In this document: positions 1 through 8,384 of the stretch, piece after piece
Position numbering within the stretch: position 1 is the first letter of the stretch
Layout of the letters: each line of letters starts with the position of its first letter
Made by a program: the position numbers and the translations under genes
NCBI GenBank assembly: GCA_965242785.1
Contig: CBDETA010000004.1
Coordinates: 1,426,001-1,490,000 of the forward strand
Direction of reading: 5' to 3'
DNA from: Maricaulis sp965242785
GTDB taxonomy: Bacteria > Pseudomonadota > Alphaproteobacteria > Caulobacterales > Maricaulaceae
Length of the DNA: 64,000 nucleotides
The notes under the pieces: generated by a model
Told to the model about the DNA's origin: nothing
Databases searched by the model: none
What the model saw: the letters and a program-made list of their open reading frames with translations, nothing else

Positions 1-957
1 GATGTCGGCGCGTCGTCGGACATGCTGGCATCGGATCGCTATCCCGCGCGTGAGCCCTGGGGCCGGCCGCGTGTCATCCACCTGTACGACAAGAAACGGG
101 CCGGCCAGCACAAGGGGATTTCCGACCTGGTCGCCAGCCTGCGCCGGCTGAAGACGCTGGAGGCGTACACGGACGCCGAGCTGCGATCCAAGGTGATCAA
201 CGCCCTGGTGGTCGCCAGCTTCTCTTCCGAGATGGGTGGGGAATACCTGGCCGAACTGTTCGGTGACAAGCAGCAGGCCGAAGCCCTGCTGGACATGCGG
301 AACACCTATTACGAGGCTGCCGGCATCACCATCGGCGACTCCAAGGTGCTGCAGCCCTTCCCGGGTGAAAAGCTGGAGTGGAATACCGAGGGCCGTAAGG
401 CCGATGGCTACGCTGACTTCGTGTTCTCGCTCGCGGCCCAGGTGGCGGCCGGTGGCGGCGGCACCATCGAAATGGTCACCGGCGATTTCACCCGCCACAA
501 CTATTCCTCCGGCCGGATGAGCCTGAATGAAGCCTGGCGCGATGTCGAAGTCGATCGGGCGCTCACGGCCAAGAAGTTTGCCACGCCGCTGCTGATGTGT
601 GTCCTGGAAGAGGCCTTCTATGACGGCCGGCTGCCGGTTCCGGATGCGGCGCCGGACTTCTGGGATGATCCGGGCGCCTATGTGCGCGGTGAGTGGATCG
701 GCCCGCCGCGCGGCCATGTCGATCCCGTGAAGGAGCCCCAAGGGGCCGCCCTGCGCGCCGGCAATCTGTCTTCCTCGCTGGAACAGATCGCGATGGAAGA
801 CGGCAACGATCCGGATGACGTGATCGAGGATAACCGCCGCTTCCGCCGCCGGTTGGAACGCCGGGGCGAGGTCCCGCCATCCCTGTCAGAGATCTTGGCC
901 ATTCGTGGCCCCACCGATGACCCGCGTGCCGATGAGCGCGCCAGCCAGCTCCGATAG
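1..957 (+). CDS. Phage portal protein, lambda gpB family (5' truncated by window edge)
   Basis: The reading frame is open from base 1, so the ATG at 22 is internal and the gene begins left of the window. The visible C-terminal ~318 residues include an IHLYDKKRAGQHKGISDL segment. This matches the conserved 'hl.....gQ.rGis' block of lambda-type portal proteins. The portal is the dodecameric ring at the capsid vertex that holds the packaging motor and later the tail connector. The gene ends at 957, 14 bases before the protease gene, with AGGAGG (962-967) between them. Its place before protease, decoration and capsid genes supports the call. The terminase genes should lie just upstream, outside the window. 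Confidence 0.88.
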   Translation, partial: DVGASSDMLASDRYPAREPWGRPRVIHLYDKKRAGQHKGISDLVASLRRLKTLEAYTDAELRSKVINALVVASFSSEMGGEYLAELFGDKQQAEALLDMRNTYYEAAGITIGDSKVLQPFPGEKLEWNTEGRKADGYADFVFSLAAQVAAGGGGTIEMVTGDFTRHNYSSGRMSLNEAWRDVEVDRALTAKKFATPLLMCVLEEAFYDGRLPVPDAAPDFWDDPGAYVRGEWIGPPRGHVDPVKEPQGAALRAGNLSSSLEQIAMEDGNDPDDVIEDNRRFRRRLERRGEVPPSLSEILAIRGPTDDPRADERASQLR

Positions 958-971
958 CGCCAGGAGGCCAC

Positions 972-2558
972 ATGCCCCGTTCCTCGATCCACCGCCGCAT
1001 GTCGATGAACGCCTCGCAGGGCGCGATCCTGCTGGCACTCCATTCGGGCTATGAGGCCGAGCTGACGCGGCTCTCCCGGGTCGGTGCCTGGCACTATGAT
1101 CCGGAAGCCCGCGCCAGCATGATCGATCGAGCTGGCGATATCGCCCAGCGCTTGATGCGTGGCCCGGTCCAGGCGCCGGCGATGCCTCAGTCAGCCATCG
1201 TGGACGAGCACTCCTGCTGGGTGTCTGAAGGCTACATCCTGTCAGGGGACGTGGCCGTGGTACCGGTCCAGGGTGTTCTGGCGCGCAATGGTTATTGGGA
1301 CTGGTGGGATGATTGCTGGTGCTGCGGGTATGCCGATATCGGCGATGCCATCGTCGCTGCTCGGGAGGATGACCGTGTGGTCGCCACCTTGCTGGTGGTC
1401 GACAGCCCGGGCGGGCTCTCCTACGGCACCGATGAACTGTCAGACCTGATCCGGTCCAATCGCTTGGATGCGGGCGGCAAGCCCATCGTGGCTTTCTGCC
1501 ATATGGCCTATTCCGCCGCCCAGCAGATCGCGGCCAGTTGTGATGCGACCTATGCGCCGCGCGGTGCCGGTCTTGGCTCGATCGGCGTGCGCATGGGCTG
1601 GTTCGATTGGTCCGGCATGATGGCCGAGGACAAGGTCAAGCGCGAAGAGTTCATCTCCGGCCGGTTCAAGGACATGGGATCGCCCTTCCGCGAAGTGACC
1701 GAGGAAGAGCGCGGCATGTTCAATGCCCAGATCCAGGCCCACGCCGGATTCTTCTTTGATGCGGTCGCCACCGGGCGCGGCATCGATGCCGAAACCGTGC
1801 GCAGCTGGGAAGCGCGCACCTTCACCGCAGGCGCTGAAGGCGATCTCGATCCGGTCGCCGCCGGCCTTCTGGATGCGGTGCTCACCGAAGATGAGGCCTT
1901 CCAGGCCGCACGAGCCCTGGCCGGGCTTGAACCTTCCAGCGGGGCGGCTGTCGGCCGCGTTGCCTCGCGCGTGGATCCAGCGGCCGCGAAGAGCAAACAG
2001 GAGGATTCGATGTCGATCGAAGCCGAAATCGCGGCCTTGCGTGCAAAGGCAGCGAAGGGTGACCAGGCGGCCATTGCGAAGCTGAACAGCCTGGGCGTCC
2101 CCGTGAACCCGCCGAAATCGGAAGGCGATGACAAGCCGGCCGGTGAGGGCGGTGCGGAGCCGGAAGAAGAAGAGGAAGGAGAGCCGACCGGCGAGGGCGG
2201 TGACGATCCCGATCCGGATGCCGCGGATGAAACCGAGGACCCCGAGAACCAGGACGATGAGGAAGAACCCAAGTCCCTGGGCGCGGCCGGTCGCAAGATC
2301 GGGCGCATCGCCGTGCGCGACAACAAGGCCAAGCTGGGCTCGACCCTGGCTGCCGACGTCGCGTCTGGCGAGATGAAATACGCCACGGCCCTGCGCACCC
2401 TGCGCAGCGCTTCGCCCGATGCCAAGGCCAATCCCTTCCAGAAGGCGATGGATGGTGGCCGCCCCGGCGCGCCGGCCGCACAGCCGGCTAAACCGAACGC
2501 AGGGTCCGACACGTCGCGTGTGCTGGCGAAAATCAACGCGCGGCAGGGCAAGGGCTAG
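972..2558 (+). CDS. Head maturation protease (S49/SppA-like, gpC) with C-terminal scaffold domain
   Basis: 528 aa. Residues ~70-300 form an S49 peptidase. VVDSPGG is the oxyanion-side motif, the Ser in HMAYSAAQQIA is the probable nucleophile, and a Lys in the SGRFKDMGSPF stretch is the probable general base. It would cleave the scaffold and capsid proteins during prohead maturation. Residues ~347-528 are a very acidic linker followed by a basic helical tail, typical of capsid scaffolds. A strong internal ribosome site allows this part to be made separately (see the nested entry). The start is fixed by AGGAGG at 962-967. It lies between portal and decoration genes, exactly as lambda B-C-Nu3-D. 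Confidence 0.9.
   Translation: MPRSSIHRRMSMNASQGAILLALHSGYEAELTRLSRVGAWHYDPEARASMIDRAGDIAQRLMRGPVQAPAMPQSAIVDEHSCWVSEGYILSGDVAVVPVQGVLARNGYWDWWDDCWCCGYADIGDAIVAAREDDRVVATLLVVDSPGGLSYGTDELSDLIRSNRLDAGGKPIVAFCHMAYSAAQQIAASCDATYAPRGAGLGSIGVRMGWFDWSGMMAEDKVKREEFISGRFKDMGSPFREVTEEERGMFNAQIQAHAGFFFDAVATGRGIDAETVRSWEARTFTAGAEGDLDPVAAGLLDAVLTEDEAFQAARALAGLEPSSGAAVGRVASRVDPAAAKSKQEDSMSIEAEIAALRAKAAKGDQAAIAKLNSLGVPVNPPKSEGDDKPAGEGGAEPEEEEEGEPTGEGGDDPDPDAADETEDPENQDDEEEPKSLGAAGRKIGRIAVRDNKAKLGSTLAADVASGEMKYATALRTLRSASPDAKANPFQKAMDGGRPGAPAAQPAKPNAGSDTSRVLAKINARQGKG
1999..2012 (+). promoter_or_regulatory. Internal ribosome binding site for the scaffold protein
   Basis: A perfect AGGAGG (1999-2004) sits five bases before an in-frame ATG (2010-2012) inside the protease gene, at the junction between peptidase and acidic scaffold regions. 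It is as strong as any Shine-Dalgarno site in the operon, so it is unlikely to be chance. Confidence 0.75.
2010..2558 (+). CDS. Nested capsid scaffold protein (lambda Nu3-like), internal in-frame start
   Basis: 182 aa, same frame and same stop as the protease, starting MSIEAEIAALRAKAA. The product has a short N-terminal helix, then ~60 residues dominated by Glu, Asp, Gly and Pro. A C-terminal part with alternating basic and alanine-rich helices could bind the capsid subunit. In lambda, Nu3 is made this way from within gene C and is removed by the gpC protease. The sequence shows the start site and domain boundary; the scaffold role is inferred from position and composition. Confidence 0.7.
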   Translation: MSIEAEIAALRAKAAKGDQAAIAKLNSLGVPVNPPKSEGDDKPAGEGGAEPEEEEEGEPTGEGGDDPDPDAADETEDPENQDDEEEPKSLGAAGRKIGRIAVRDNKAKLGSTLAADVASGEMKYATALRTLRSASPDAKANPFQKAMDGGRPGAPAAQPAKPNAGSDTSRVLAKINARQGKG

Positions 2559-2607
2559 CGGCAACGCGGCCTTTTCTTATTCGCTCTGGATTTGAAAGGA
2601 ACAATCC

Positions 2608-3285
2608 ATGCTTGGGACGAAAACTTACACCGAGCCGAAGCGTCTTTCCGACATTCTGAAGTACGAGCTGTCCACGCTGTTCTGCCGTGGCGCCGGCATT
2701 CTGCTGGCCGGTGACAGTGCGGTGCGGACGGTCGAGATGGGCGCCGTGCTTGGCCAGATCCTGTTCGGTACGCCGACTGAGGATCACACCGGAAATACTG
2801 GCAATGGTGCGATGACGGGACTGGCACTCAAGTCACGCGCACAGCTGGGCGACTACAGCGTCGAGTGCATCACGGCAACGACGAACGCGGCGACCTTCGC
2901 GGTGTTTGATCCGTTCGGCCGGCGCTTGGCGGATGCGGCCACCGGCGCTGCCTACGACAATGGTGAGATTGCTTTCTCCATTGCGGATGGCGGCACAGAC
3001 TTCGTGGTTGGTGACAGCTTCGCCATCACGGTCCCGGCTGGCAGCCAGAAGCTGACGGCGATCGACTTCTCTGCGGTCGACGGCTCGCAGCGGGCTGCAG
3101 GCGTCGCGACGCTCACCGCGACGGCGCCCGACGGCAGCGACAGCAGCATCGCCTATCTCAAGCGCGGGCCTGCCGTCATTGCGTCGAATGACCTGGTCTG
3201 GCCCTCCGGCGCCTCGGCCGGTCAGAAAGCCCAGGCGCTGGCCGAACTGGCTGCGCTCGACATCCACGCCGAAACGGCCGTCTAG
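2608..3285 (+). CDS. Head decoration protein, lambda gpD family
   Basis: 225 aa. The N-terminal part (KTYTEPKRLSDILKYEL, then AGILLAGDSAVRTVEMGAVL) is the conserved decoration-protein region that binds capsid trimers and stabilises the expanded head. At 225 aa it is about twice lambda gpD. The extra C-terminal ~120 residues include a segment reading TVPAGSQKLTAIDFSAVDGS. AAAGGA lies before the ATG. It is followed by a strong intrinsic terminator and then the capsid gene. Confidence 0.88.
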   Translation: MLGTKTYTEPKRLSDILKYELSTLFCRGAGILLAGDSAVRTVEMGAVLGQILFGTPTEDHTGNTGNGAMTGLALKSRAQLGDYSVECITATTNAATFAVFDPFGRRLADAATGAAYDNGEIAFSIADGGTDFVVGDSFAITVPAGSQKLTAIDFSAVDGSQRAAGVATLTATAPDGSDSSIAYLKRGPAVIASNDLVWPSGASAGQKAQALAELAALDIHAETAV

Positions 3286-3308
3286 GCCGTCCCGACGCGG
3301 GCTTGGAG

Positions 3309-3341
3309 CCCGGCTGCAGCTTTGGCTGTGGCCGGGTTTTT
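3309..3341 (+). terminator. Intrinsic terminator between decoration and capsid genes
   Basis: CCCGGCTGCAGC / GCTGTGGCCGGG form a 12-bp stem (two G-U pairs) with a TTTG loop, followed by TTTTTC. It lies inside the head operon, so it probably tunes rather than ends transcription, or an antitermination system is in use. Confidence 0.8.
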
Positions 3342-3395
3342 CATGCGCGGCCGGCGCGGTCGCGAGTGTTCACACCATCTTGAAAGGACAATCAG

Positions 3396-4454
3396 ATGGA
3401 ATTCGAATTTCTCTATAACTCGACCGCGCTGACCGGTCTGATCAATCGCGTCGAGAACCGCTTCGGGCTCATTGGCGCGCTGGATATCTTCAGCTCGGAA
3501 GGGATCGGGTCCACCAGCGTGGAGCTTCGTGAGGAAGAGGGCTCGCTCTCCGTTCTCAACCATCGTCCGCGCGGATCCGGATCACAGGTCAATGAGCGCA
3601 AGCGTGGCCGTACCAAGCTGATCCAGTGCGCCCACTTCGAACTGTCCGACAACATCGTCCCGCAGGACGTCCAGGACCGTCTGGCCGTCATTGGCCGCGA
3701 CAAGGGGCCTGAAGCCGTCGATGACCTGCTTGCCAAGATCCTGATGGCCCTGGCGAACAAGCACTACATCACCCTGGAATGGAACCGGATGGGCGCGCTG
3801 TCCGGCATCATCTATGACGGTGACGGCACCACCGTGCTGCTGAACCTCTTCGAAGAGTTCGGCATCACCGAGAAGTCTGTCGACTTCGAACTGGATGACG
3901 CCAATACCAAGGTTCTGGAGAAGTGCGAAGAGGTTACCGACCACATCGGCAACAACCTCAAGGGCGAGACCATGTCGGGTGTCAATGGTCTCTGTGACAC
4001 CCTGTTCTTCAACAGCTTCGTCCAGCACGCCAATGTCGAGAAATACTATCAGAACTGGCAGGCCGCGGCCGCTTTGGCCCAGCCTGACCGCAATCGCCAG
4101 GGTGGCAATTGGGGTCGTACCTTCGAGTTCGGCGGGCTTCGCCTGATCGAATACAAGGGCAAGGCTCCGCTCTCGACCGGCGTGTCCACGTCCTTCGTTC
4201 CGGCCGGAACCTGCCGCTTCTTCCCGGCGGGTACGTCCGACACGTTTGCGACCTATTTCGCACCGCCGGACACGCTGGCCGCTGCGAACGCCATGGCCCA
4301 GCTGCACGCTGATCCGGAATTCGGCGGCCAGGCCCAGATGTTCGCTTCGCCGAAAATCCTGGATCACGGAAAGGGCGTCGAGATCTACACGGAGTCGAAT
4401 CCGATCTCGCTGAGCCGCCGGCCGGAACTGCTGGTGAAGGGCATCCGGTACTAA
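3396..4454 (+). CDS. Major capsid protein, lambda gpE family
   Basis: 352 aa, the usual length for lambda-type capsid proteins of the HK97 fold. Recognisable features are the N-terminal FEFLYNSTALTGLINRV segment, the ERKRGRTKLIQCAHF turn, the YDGDGT region, and the C-terminal run ending in PELLVKGIRY. The family places these in the E-loop, spine and A-domain. AAAGGACAATCAG precedes the ATG, very similar to the leader of the decoration gene, consistent with matched high expression of the two shell proteins. It is flanked by terminators on both sides. Confidence 0.92.
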   Translation: MEFEFLYNSTALTGLINRVENRFGLIGALDIFSSEGIGSTSVELREEEGSLSVLNHRPRGSGSQVNERKRGRTKLIQCAHFELSDNIVPQDVQDRLAVIGRDKGPEAVDDLLAKILMALANKHYITLEWNRMGALSGIIYDGDGTTVLLNLFEEFGITEKSVDFELDDANTKVLEKCEEVTDHIGNNLKGETMSGVNGLCDTLFFNSFVQHANVEKYYQNWQAAAALAQPDRNRQGGNWGRTFEFGGLRLIEYKGKAPLSTGVSTSFVPAGTCRFFPAGTSDTFATYFAPPDTLAAANAMAQLHADPEFGGQAQMFASPKILDHGKGVEIYTESNPISLSRRPELLVKGIRY

Positions 4455-4481
4455 TCCCGAACTTCCACCCAAACCTCAAAG

Positions 4482-4510
4482 GGCCGGGGCGCATGCCCCG
4501 GCCTTCTTCT
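4482..4510 (+). terminator. Hairpin after the capsid gene
   Basis: GGCCGGGGC-GCAT-GCCCCGGCC is a perfect 9-bp stem with a 4-base loop, followed by a pyrimidine-rich TTCTTCTC tail. It is a strong hairpin with a weak T tract, so termination may be partial. Confidence 0.65.
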
Positions 4511-4557
4511 CAAGCCCTGGTTCCCCCGCATCCGCGCCAGGGCTTCAGTTGAAGGCT

Positions 4558-4574
4558 GCCGAACGGCGTTCGGC
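4558..4574. repeat. Phage palindrome copy 1 (GCCGAACG-G-CGTTCGGC)
   Basis: Perfect 8+1+8 inverted repeat in the capsid/next-gene spacer. It is one of five copies of the core CCGAACG-S-CGTTCGG in the prophage. It has no T tract after it, so it is not an obvious terminator. Confidence 0.8.
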
Positions 4575-4629
4575 CGGTGTCTCGCCGGTCGGGGTCTGGC
4601 CTTGAGGGTGCTTGATCAGGAGAGACGCG

Positions 4630-5025
4630 ATGACCGCGAAGAAATCCGGCGCCAAACGCAAGGCGCCCGCCAAGACTGCTGCGCCCGAAACGGCGCCGGC
4701 AAAGACCGAGACCGAAACCGAGGAAACGCAGACCGATCTGCTGTCGGCCGCCAAGTCGCCCGTCGAGGATGTCCCGCCGCCATCCGCAGAGGATGGCGAT
4801 GGCGCGAAAACGCCAGCCGATCCTCCGGTCGAAGACCAGGACAGTGCGGATGAGCCGGAAGAGGACACCGACGCCAATGGCGCGGAAGCCGATGTTCCGG
4901 CCGCGCCGGCAGCCGCGCTCGGCGCCGGCCTCTACCGCAACACCGAGACGGGCGAGCAGCGCCGTCTGGCCGTGCGCCGCGCCAACGCGCTGATCGCCGA
5001 CGGCGTCCCGCTCGAGCGGGTCTGA
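4630..5025 (+). CDS. Unknown phage head protein in the lambda FI position
   Basis: 131 aa from the ATG at 4630, chosen because AGGAG (4618-4622) precedes it; an upstream in-frame start at 4612 has no such site. The first ~90 residues are low-complexity: Lys/Ala-rich, then Asp/Glu/Pro/Ala-rich, probably disordered. The last ~30 residues (GLYRNTETGEQRRLAVRRA and on) look folded and may be the functional part. It lies between the capsid and head-tail joining genes, where lambda has FI, another small acidic protein that helps load capsids for packaging. No sequence motif proves that role. Confidence 0.6.
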   Translation: MTAKKSGAKRKAPAKTAAPETAPAKTETETEETQTDLLSAAKSPVEDVPPPSAEDGDGAKTPADPPVEDQDSADEPEEDTDANGAEADVPAAPAAALGAGLYRNTETGEQRRLAVRRANALIADGVPLERV

Positions 5026-5029
5026 CCGC

Positions 5030-5380
5030 ATGTCCCTGTCCCCCTTCGACCAGGCCTTCCGCGACGATGCCCTGCCGGCGATTTATGCGGAGTTCGGCGA
5101 GGCGATGTCCTACACGCCGCCGGGCGGGTCCGTGGTCGAAGGGGTGCTGGTGATCCCGGATGAACAGGACCGCCAGCACAGCGCCGGAGAATATGGGCAA
5201 ATGCGCTCCGCCGAGCGTGTCTGGTCAGTCCAGATCGCGGATCCTGCCCTGGCAGCGGCCGGCGTTACGCCGGTGCGCGACGGCGTCCTCACGCGGTCCG
5301 ATGGCGAGCGCCTGATGATCGATGGAGCCCCCCGGTCCCATGACGGCGAGTGGCTTCTCGACCTGGTGGCGACGGCCTGA
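5030..5380 (+). CDS. Probable head-tail joining protein (gpFII position)
   Basis: 116 aa, almost exactly the length of lambda gpFII (117 aa). It begins four bases after the preceding stop. The sequence reads as a small beta-rich protein: GGSVVEGVLVIPDEQD, ERVWSVQI, TRSDGERLMIDGAP. This fits the barrel fold of head-tail connectors that sit under the portal ring. The identification rests mainly on length, composition and position between head and tail genes. Confidence 0.6.
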   Translation: MSLSPFDQAFRDDALPAIYAEFGEAMSYTPPGGSVVEGVLVIPDEQDRQHSAGEYGQMRSAERVWSVQIADPALAAAGVTPVRDGVLTRSDGERLMIDGAPRSHDGEWLLDLVATA

Positions 5381-5385
5381 CCGCC

Positions 5386-6111
5386 ATGGCGTTCGGATCG
5401 TCTTCCGGGGATGTGGAGTTCTCGATTGATGTGGATGTCGTCCAGTCCCTGGCGGCCGATATGGATGCGACGGTGGAGGATCTCGCCCAGGCTGCCATGG
5501 CAGCCGCCGACTCTGTCGAGGCGTGGGGAAAGGGGCAATTGCGCGCCGATACGCGCGGGCCGCTCGGGGACAAGGTCGCGAATGCCTGGAGGTCCAAGGT
5601 CTGGCCTAACCGTAGCGGTCAGGCGAGCCTCTCTCCATCGATCGGCTGGTGGTCGAATGCGCCGCACATCATCCAGGCTTTTTCCGAAGGCCTGACCATC
5701 AGGGCGGGTGAGGGAAAATACATCCTCATACCGACGGAGAATGCGCCGCAGGCGGGCTATGGCTTCGGACAGTCCGGCCGGCTTCGCAAGGCGCGCGCCT
5801 ATGCGCTGACGATGGCCGAAAAGCGGTTCGGTCGCCTGCGTTATGTCAAGGTCAAGGGGCGCGACCTCGTCCTGGTCATGGCGGACAACGTCCAGAAGAA
5901 CAAGCGCGGTTACGGTCGCGCCAGTGCGCGCACGATCAACGCGCGGCGTCAGGAGAATGGCGTCGTGATGTTCATCATGGTGCCGGCCGTTACCATGCCC
6001 AAGAGCATCAATCCGCAAGCCATTGCCGATGCGATCGGCCGGGAGGGCCTGGCTCGATTTGCCCGGGCCTTTCAGGAAATCACCCAGCGCCGGTTCGGAC
6101 CGGCAGAGTAG
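5386..6111 (+). CDS. Minor tail protein Z-like (tail completion)
   Basis: 241 aa from the ATG at 5386, five bases after the previous stop; a start at 5350 would overlap the upstream gene and lacks a better ribosome site. The central part (RGPLGDKVANAWRSKVWP, WWSNAPHIIQAFSEG, GKYILIPTENAP) resembles a family of phage proteins with a helical N-terminus and a core carrying a 'biological unit in a ring' pattern. These are often placed where lambda has gpZ, which caps the tail for joining to the head. Function is by family and position. Confidence 0.55.
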   Translation: MAFGSSSGDVEFSIDVDVVQSLAADMDATVEDLAQAAMAAADSVEAWGKGQLRADTRGPLGDKVANAWRSKVWPNRSGQASLSPSIGWWSNAPHIIQAFSEGLTIRAGEGKYILIPTENAPQAGYGFGQSGRLRKARAYALTMAEKRFGRLRYVKVKGRDLVLVMADNVQKNKRGYGRASARTINARRQENGVVMFIMVPAVTMPKSINPQAIADAIGREGLARFARAFQEITQRRFGPAE

Positions 6112-6119
6112 GGCGACCC

Positions 6120-6590
6120 ATGTCCACGCCGATCGACCATGACCAGGCCCGCGCGGCCGTCCAGTCCGTCATCGAACCGGTTCTTGCTGCGCTGGATCCG
6201 GCCATGGCTCTGGTGATCCGGGATCCGCGGTATCTGGATGCCGAGCAGGATGCCGGCAAGATGCGCTCTCGAGCTGTTCTGATCGATGGGGATGTGAGCC
6301 AGATCGGCTTCCTGCAAGGTCAGCCGCCAACATGGGACCTGGAAGGGCTGTTCATCCTCGAAATCGAGGGGCTGGGCGGTGATGATACAGCGCGACAGGC
6401 GCGTGTCTCCGCCGCCCGCACGGCGGTGTCGGCAGAAATCGCCGCGGCTCCTCGCCTCGATGGCACTGTCACCTATGCAGAGGCGCGCAGCTTCAAACCC
6501 GAGGATCTGAAAACCCCGGGCGTCGCGATTTCCACGCTCAATGCGCTCACCATCGCGGTGCAATTCGTCAGTCTGACCCAGACGGGCTGA
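6120..6590 (+). CDS. Probable tail terminator / gpU-like protein
   Basis: 156 aa, preceded by AGGGCGA. It has an N-terminal helix (ARAAVQSVIEPVLAAL), then alternating strands and a Leu/Ile-rich segment (LEGLFILEIEGLGG). It sits directly between the Z-like gene and the tail-tube region, the position of lambda U, whose hexamer stops tail-tube growth. No diagnostic motif is seen, so this is a positional assignment; it could be another small tail-completion protein. Confidence 0.45.
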   Translation: MSTPIDHDQARAAVQSVIEPVLAALDPAMALVIRDPRYLDAEQDAGKMRSRAVLIDGDVSQIGFLQGQPPTWDLEGLFILEIEGLGGDDTARQARVSAARTAVSAEIAAAPRLDGTVTYAEARSFKPEDLKTPGVAISTLNALTIAVQFVSLTQTG

Positions 6591-6615
6591 TCCCATCACC
6601 AAACAGGAGGCCGAA

Positions 6616-6855
6616 ATGGCTGATGAAACCTCTCCGGACGGCGCATCGGCGCCGGCCGCCGCAACTGCTGCGCCGAAAACCACCGGCAAGCCGGCTCATG
6701 TCGTTCTGCTGGCCGACATTCCCGGCATCGGTTCTCGCGGCTGTGTGATCGCGGTCACGGCGACGCGGTTGAAAGAGGCCAAGGCCAAAGCCGGAGAGCA
6801 CTACCGCAAGGCCGGTGCCCGCGATCTGCGCCTGGCCGGGATATCCCAGGTCTGA
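6616..6855 (+). CDS. Small phage protein, function unknown
   Basis: 79 aa with AGGAGG before the ATG. The N-terminal 25 residues are Ala/Pro/Thr-rich and probably disordered. The rest (HVVLLADIPGIGSRGCVIAV, then TRLKEAKAKAGEHYRKAGAR) looks like a strand-turn-strand followed by a basic helix. It stands alone between tail-completion and tail-tube genes and is followed by a phage palindrome. I do not recognise the family. Confidence 0.6.
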   Translation: MADETSPDGASAPAAATAAPKTTGKPAHVVLLADIPGIGSRGCVIAVTATRLKEAKAKAGEHYRKAGARDLRLAGISQV

Positions 6856-6873
6856 TCCGGGCCGGACAGTCTC

Positions 6874-6890
6874 GCCGAACGGCGTTCGGC
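6874..6890. repeat. Phage palindrome copy 2 (GCCGAACG-G-CGTTCGGC)
   Basis: Identical to copy 1. With flanking bases the inverted repeat extends to 6873-6891. It lies 19 bases after a stop codon and is followed by GCGTTTCTCTTCC, so it could act as a weak terminator. Confidence 0.8.
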
Positions 6891-6924
6891 GGCGTTTCTC
6901 TTCCTTCAAGTCAGGAGCATTTCC

Positions 6925-7893
6925 ATGCCTCATCTTATCGGCCGCGAGGTCCAGCTCTATGCGCTGGCCCAGGCTGCTGCGGGAACCGCCGCCAGCGGCA
7001 ATTTCAATCCGATCGCCCATTATGGCTTCACACCGCGTCGCACCGACCCGCTGGTCGATGACCCGCTGATCGGTGTGTCTCTGGCCAATGTCATGGATCC
7101 GCAACCGCCGACCGAGGGTTTGGTCGAGGCCGGTTTCGACATCGATCTGCCGCTGTGCTTCAACCAGCTGGGCTGGATCCTGCCCCACCTGTTTGCCGTC
7201 ACGGCGCCGTCGGGCGCCGGCCCCTACACGCACGTCTTCAACTCCGGCGCCCGGGCCCATGCGGGCCTGTCGCTGGCCTGGCCGGATGGGCCGGACTGGC
7301 GTCTGGCGCACACCGTCACCTGGTCGCGCATGGAGATCGGGTTCACGCCAGAGGCGGGCCGCCGGCGCGTACGTCTGCAGGGCAAGGCGTCTGACATCAC
7401 CAATCCGGTGTCGGATCCGACCGGCACGCCCGCGTCACAGCTGGCGCTCAACACGTTCGCGGCGGGCATTGGCTGCCAGATCCTCTACAACTCCGTGGCG
7501 GTGGCGAACATCATGGGCGGCAGTGTGATGTTTGATCGCACGCTCATTGATGACCGCCCGATTCCGCGTCCGGATCGCACCGCCAAGGAATTCATTCCCG
7601 AGGTCAATCCGAATGTCGGCGGATCTCTGGACATCCGGCCGGTCGACAACACCTGGTTCGACATTGCGGCGTCCAAGGATGTCGATGATCTGCAGCTGGC
7701 GTTCGTTACCGACGCCAGCAACAAGCTGACCATCGACTTGCCGGCGGTGCGGTTTGTGCCGACCCAGCGTCCTGCCACCGGCCAGGGGGTGCGCACCGAG
7801 CGTTATGAGATGCGCTGCGAGCAGACCGCTTCCGCTGCGGCCTTCAAGGCAACGCTGGTCAACTCGATCGCGTCTTACCCGGGTGAGTCATGA
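6925..7893 (+). CDS. Major tail tube protein
   Basis: 322 aa, preceded by CAGGAG. It begins MPHLIGREVQLYALAQAAAG and continues through Gly/Ser/Thr-rich strands (FNPIAHYGFTPRRTDPL, GLSLAWPDGPDWRLAHTVTW). The length and beta-rich character fit siphophage tail-tube subunits, which stack as rings along the tape measure. It is immediately followed, with an ATGA overlap, by the assembly chaperone, the usual arrangement for tube-G-GT-tape measure. Confidence 0.72.
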   Translation: MPHLIGREVQLYALAQAAAGTAASGNFNPIAHYGFTPRRTDPLVDDPLIGVSLANVMDPQPPTEGLVEAGFDIDLPLCFNQLGWILPHLFAVTAPSGAGPYTHVFNSGARAHAGLSLAWPDGPDWRLAHTVTWSRMEIGFTPEAGRRRVRLQGKASDITNPVSDPTGTPASQLALNTFAAGIGCQILYNSVAVANIMGGSVMFDRTLIDDRPIPRPDRTAKEFIPEVNPNVGGSLDIRPVDNTWFDIAASKDVDDLQLAFVTDASNKLTIDLPAVRFVPTQRPATGQGVRTERYEMRCEQTASAAAFKATLVNSIASYPGES

Positions 7894-8384
7894 TCCGGAT
7901 CTCGACGGGGCCTGCAGACACGGGCGAGATCGTCATCACCTTCCCCGAGCACGCGGAGAAGGTGAACAAAAAGCTGTGCGTGCCGCGCATCGTGCTCGAT
8001 CGGCCCACCACGCCTTCGCGCAGGGCGGCCGAACACGAGGCTTGGTCGATGATCCCGGTACCGAACCAGGATGAAAGCGACGCGGACTTCGCGGTCCGAG
8101 CGGCACCTGTGCTGGATGCGCTTGGCTTCGGCAAAGTACTGAAGCGTTCCGGGTTGGAAAGCGCTATCCGGGCCGCGGCGGATACGCTCGATCTGGTCAA
8201 GGTCGTGCAGATGCACATCCGGTCCTGGCAGTATTTCGGCGACAAGAAAACCGGGGCCGTGATCGAGACGCCGACGCCAGAAGCGGTCCAGGCGCTGATC
8301 ATCGACAACCCGCTGATCGCCCGGAAGATCCAGACCGAGATCAACAAGGCACTCGGCCGGGTGGCGCGAGAGGGAAACGCATAA
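7890..8384 (+). CDS. Tail assembly chaperone, gpG-like (0-frame product)
   Basis: 164 aa, starting in a 4-base ATGA overlap with the tube gene. A beta-rich N-terminus is followed by a helical C-terminal half (ESAIRAAADTLDLVKVVQMH, then NPLIARKIQTEINKALGR). In siphophages gpG coats the tape measure, and a minority frameshifted gpGT recruits tube protein. The last codons carry the slippery heptamer GGGAAAC, and the TAA stop (8382-8384) lies just after it. Confidence 0.82.
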   Translation: MIRISTGPADTGEIVITFPEHAEKVNKKLCVPRIVLDRPTTPSRRAAEHEAWSMIPVPNQDESDADFAVRAAPVLDALGFGKVLKRSGLESAIRAAADTLDLVKVVQMHIRSWQYFGDKKTGAVIETPTPEAVQALIIDNPLIARKIQTEINKALGRVAREGNA

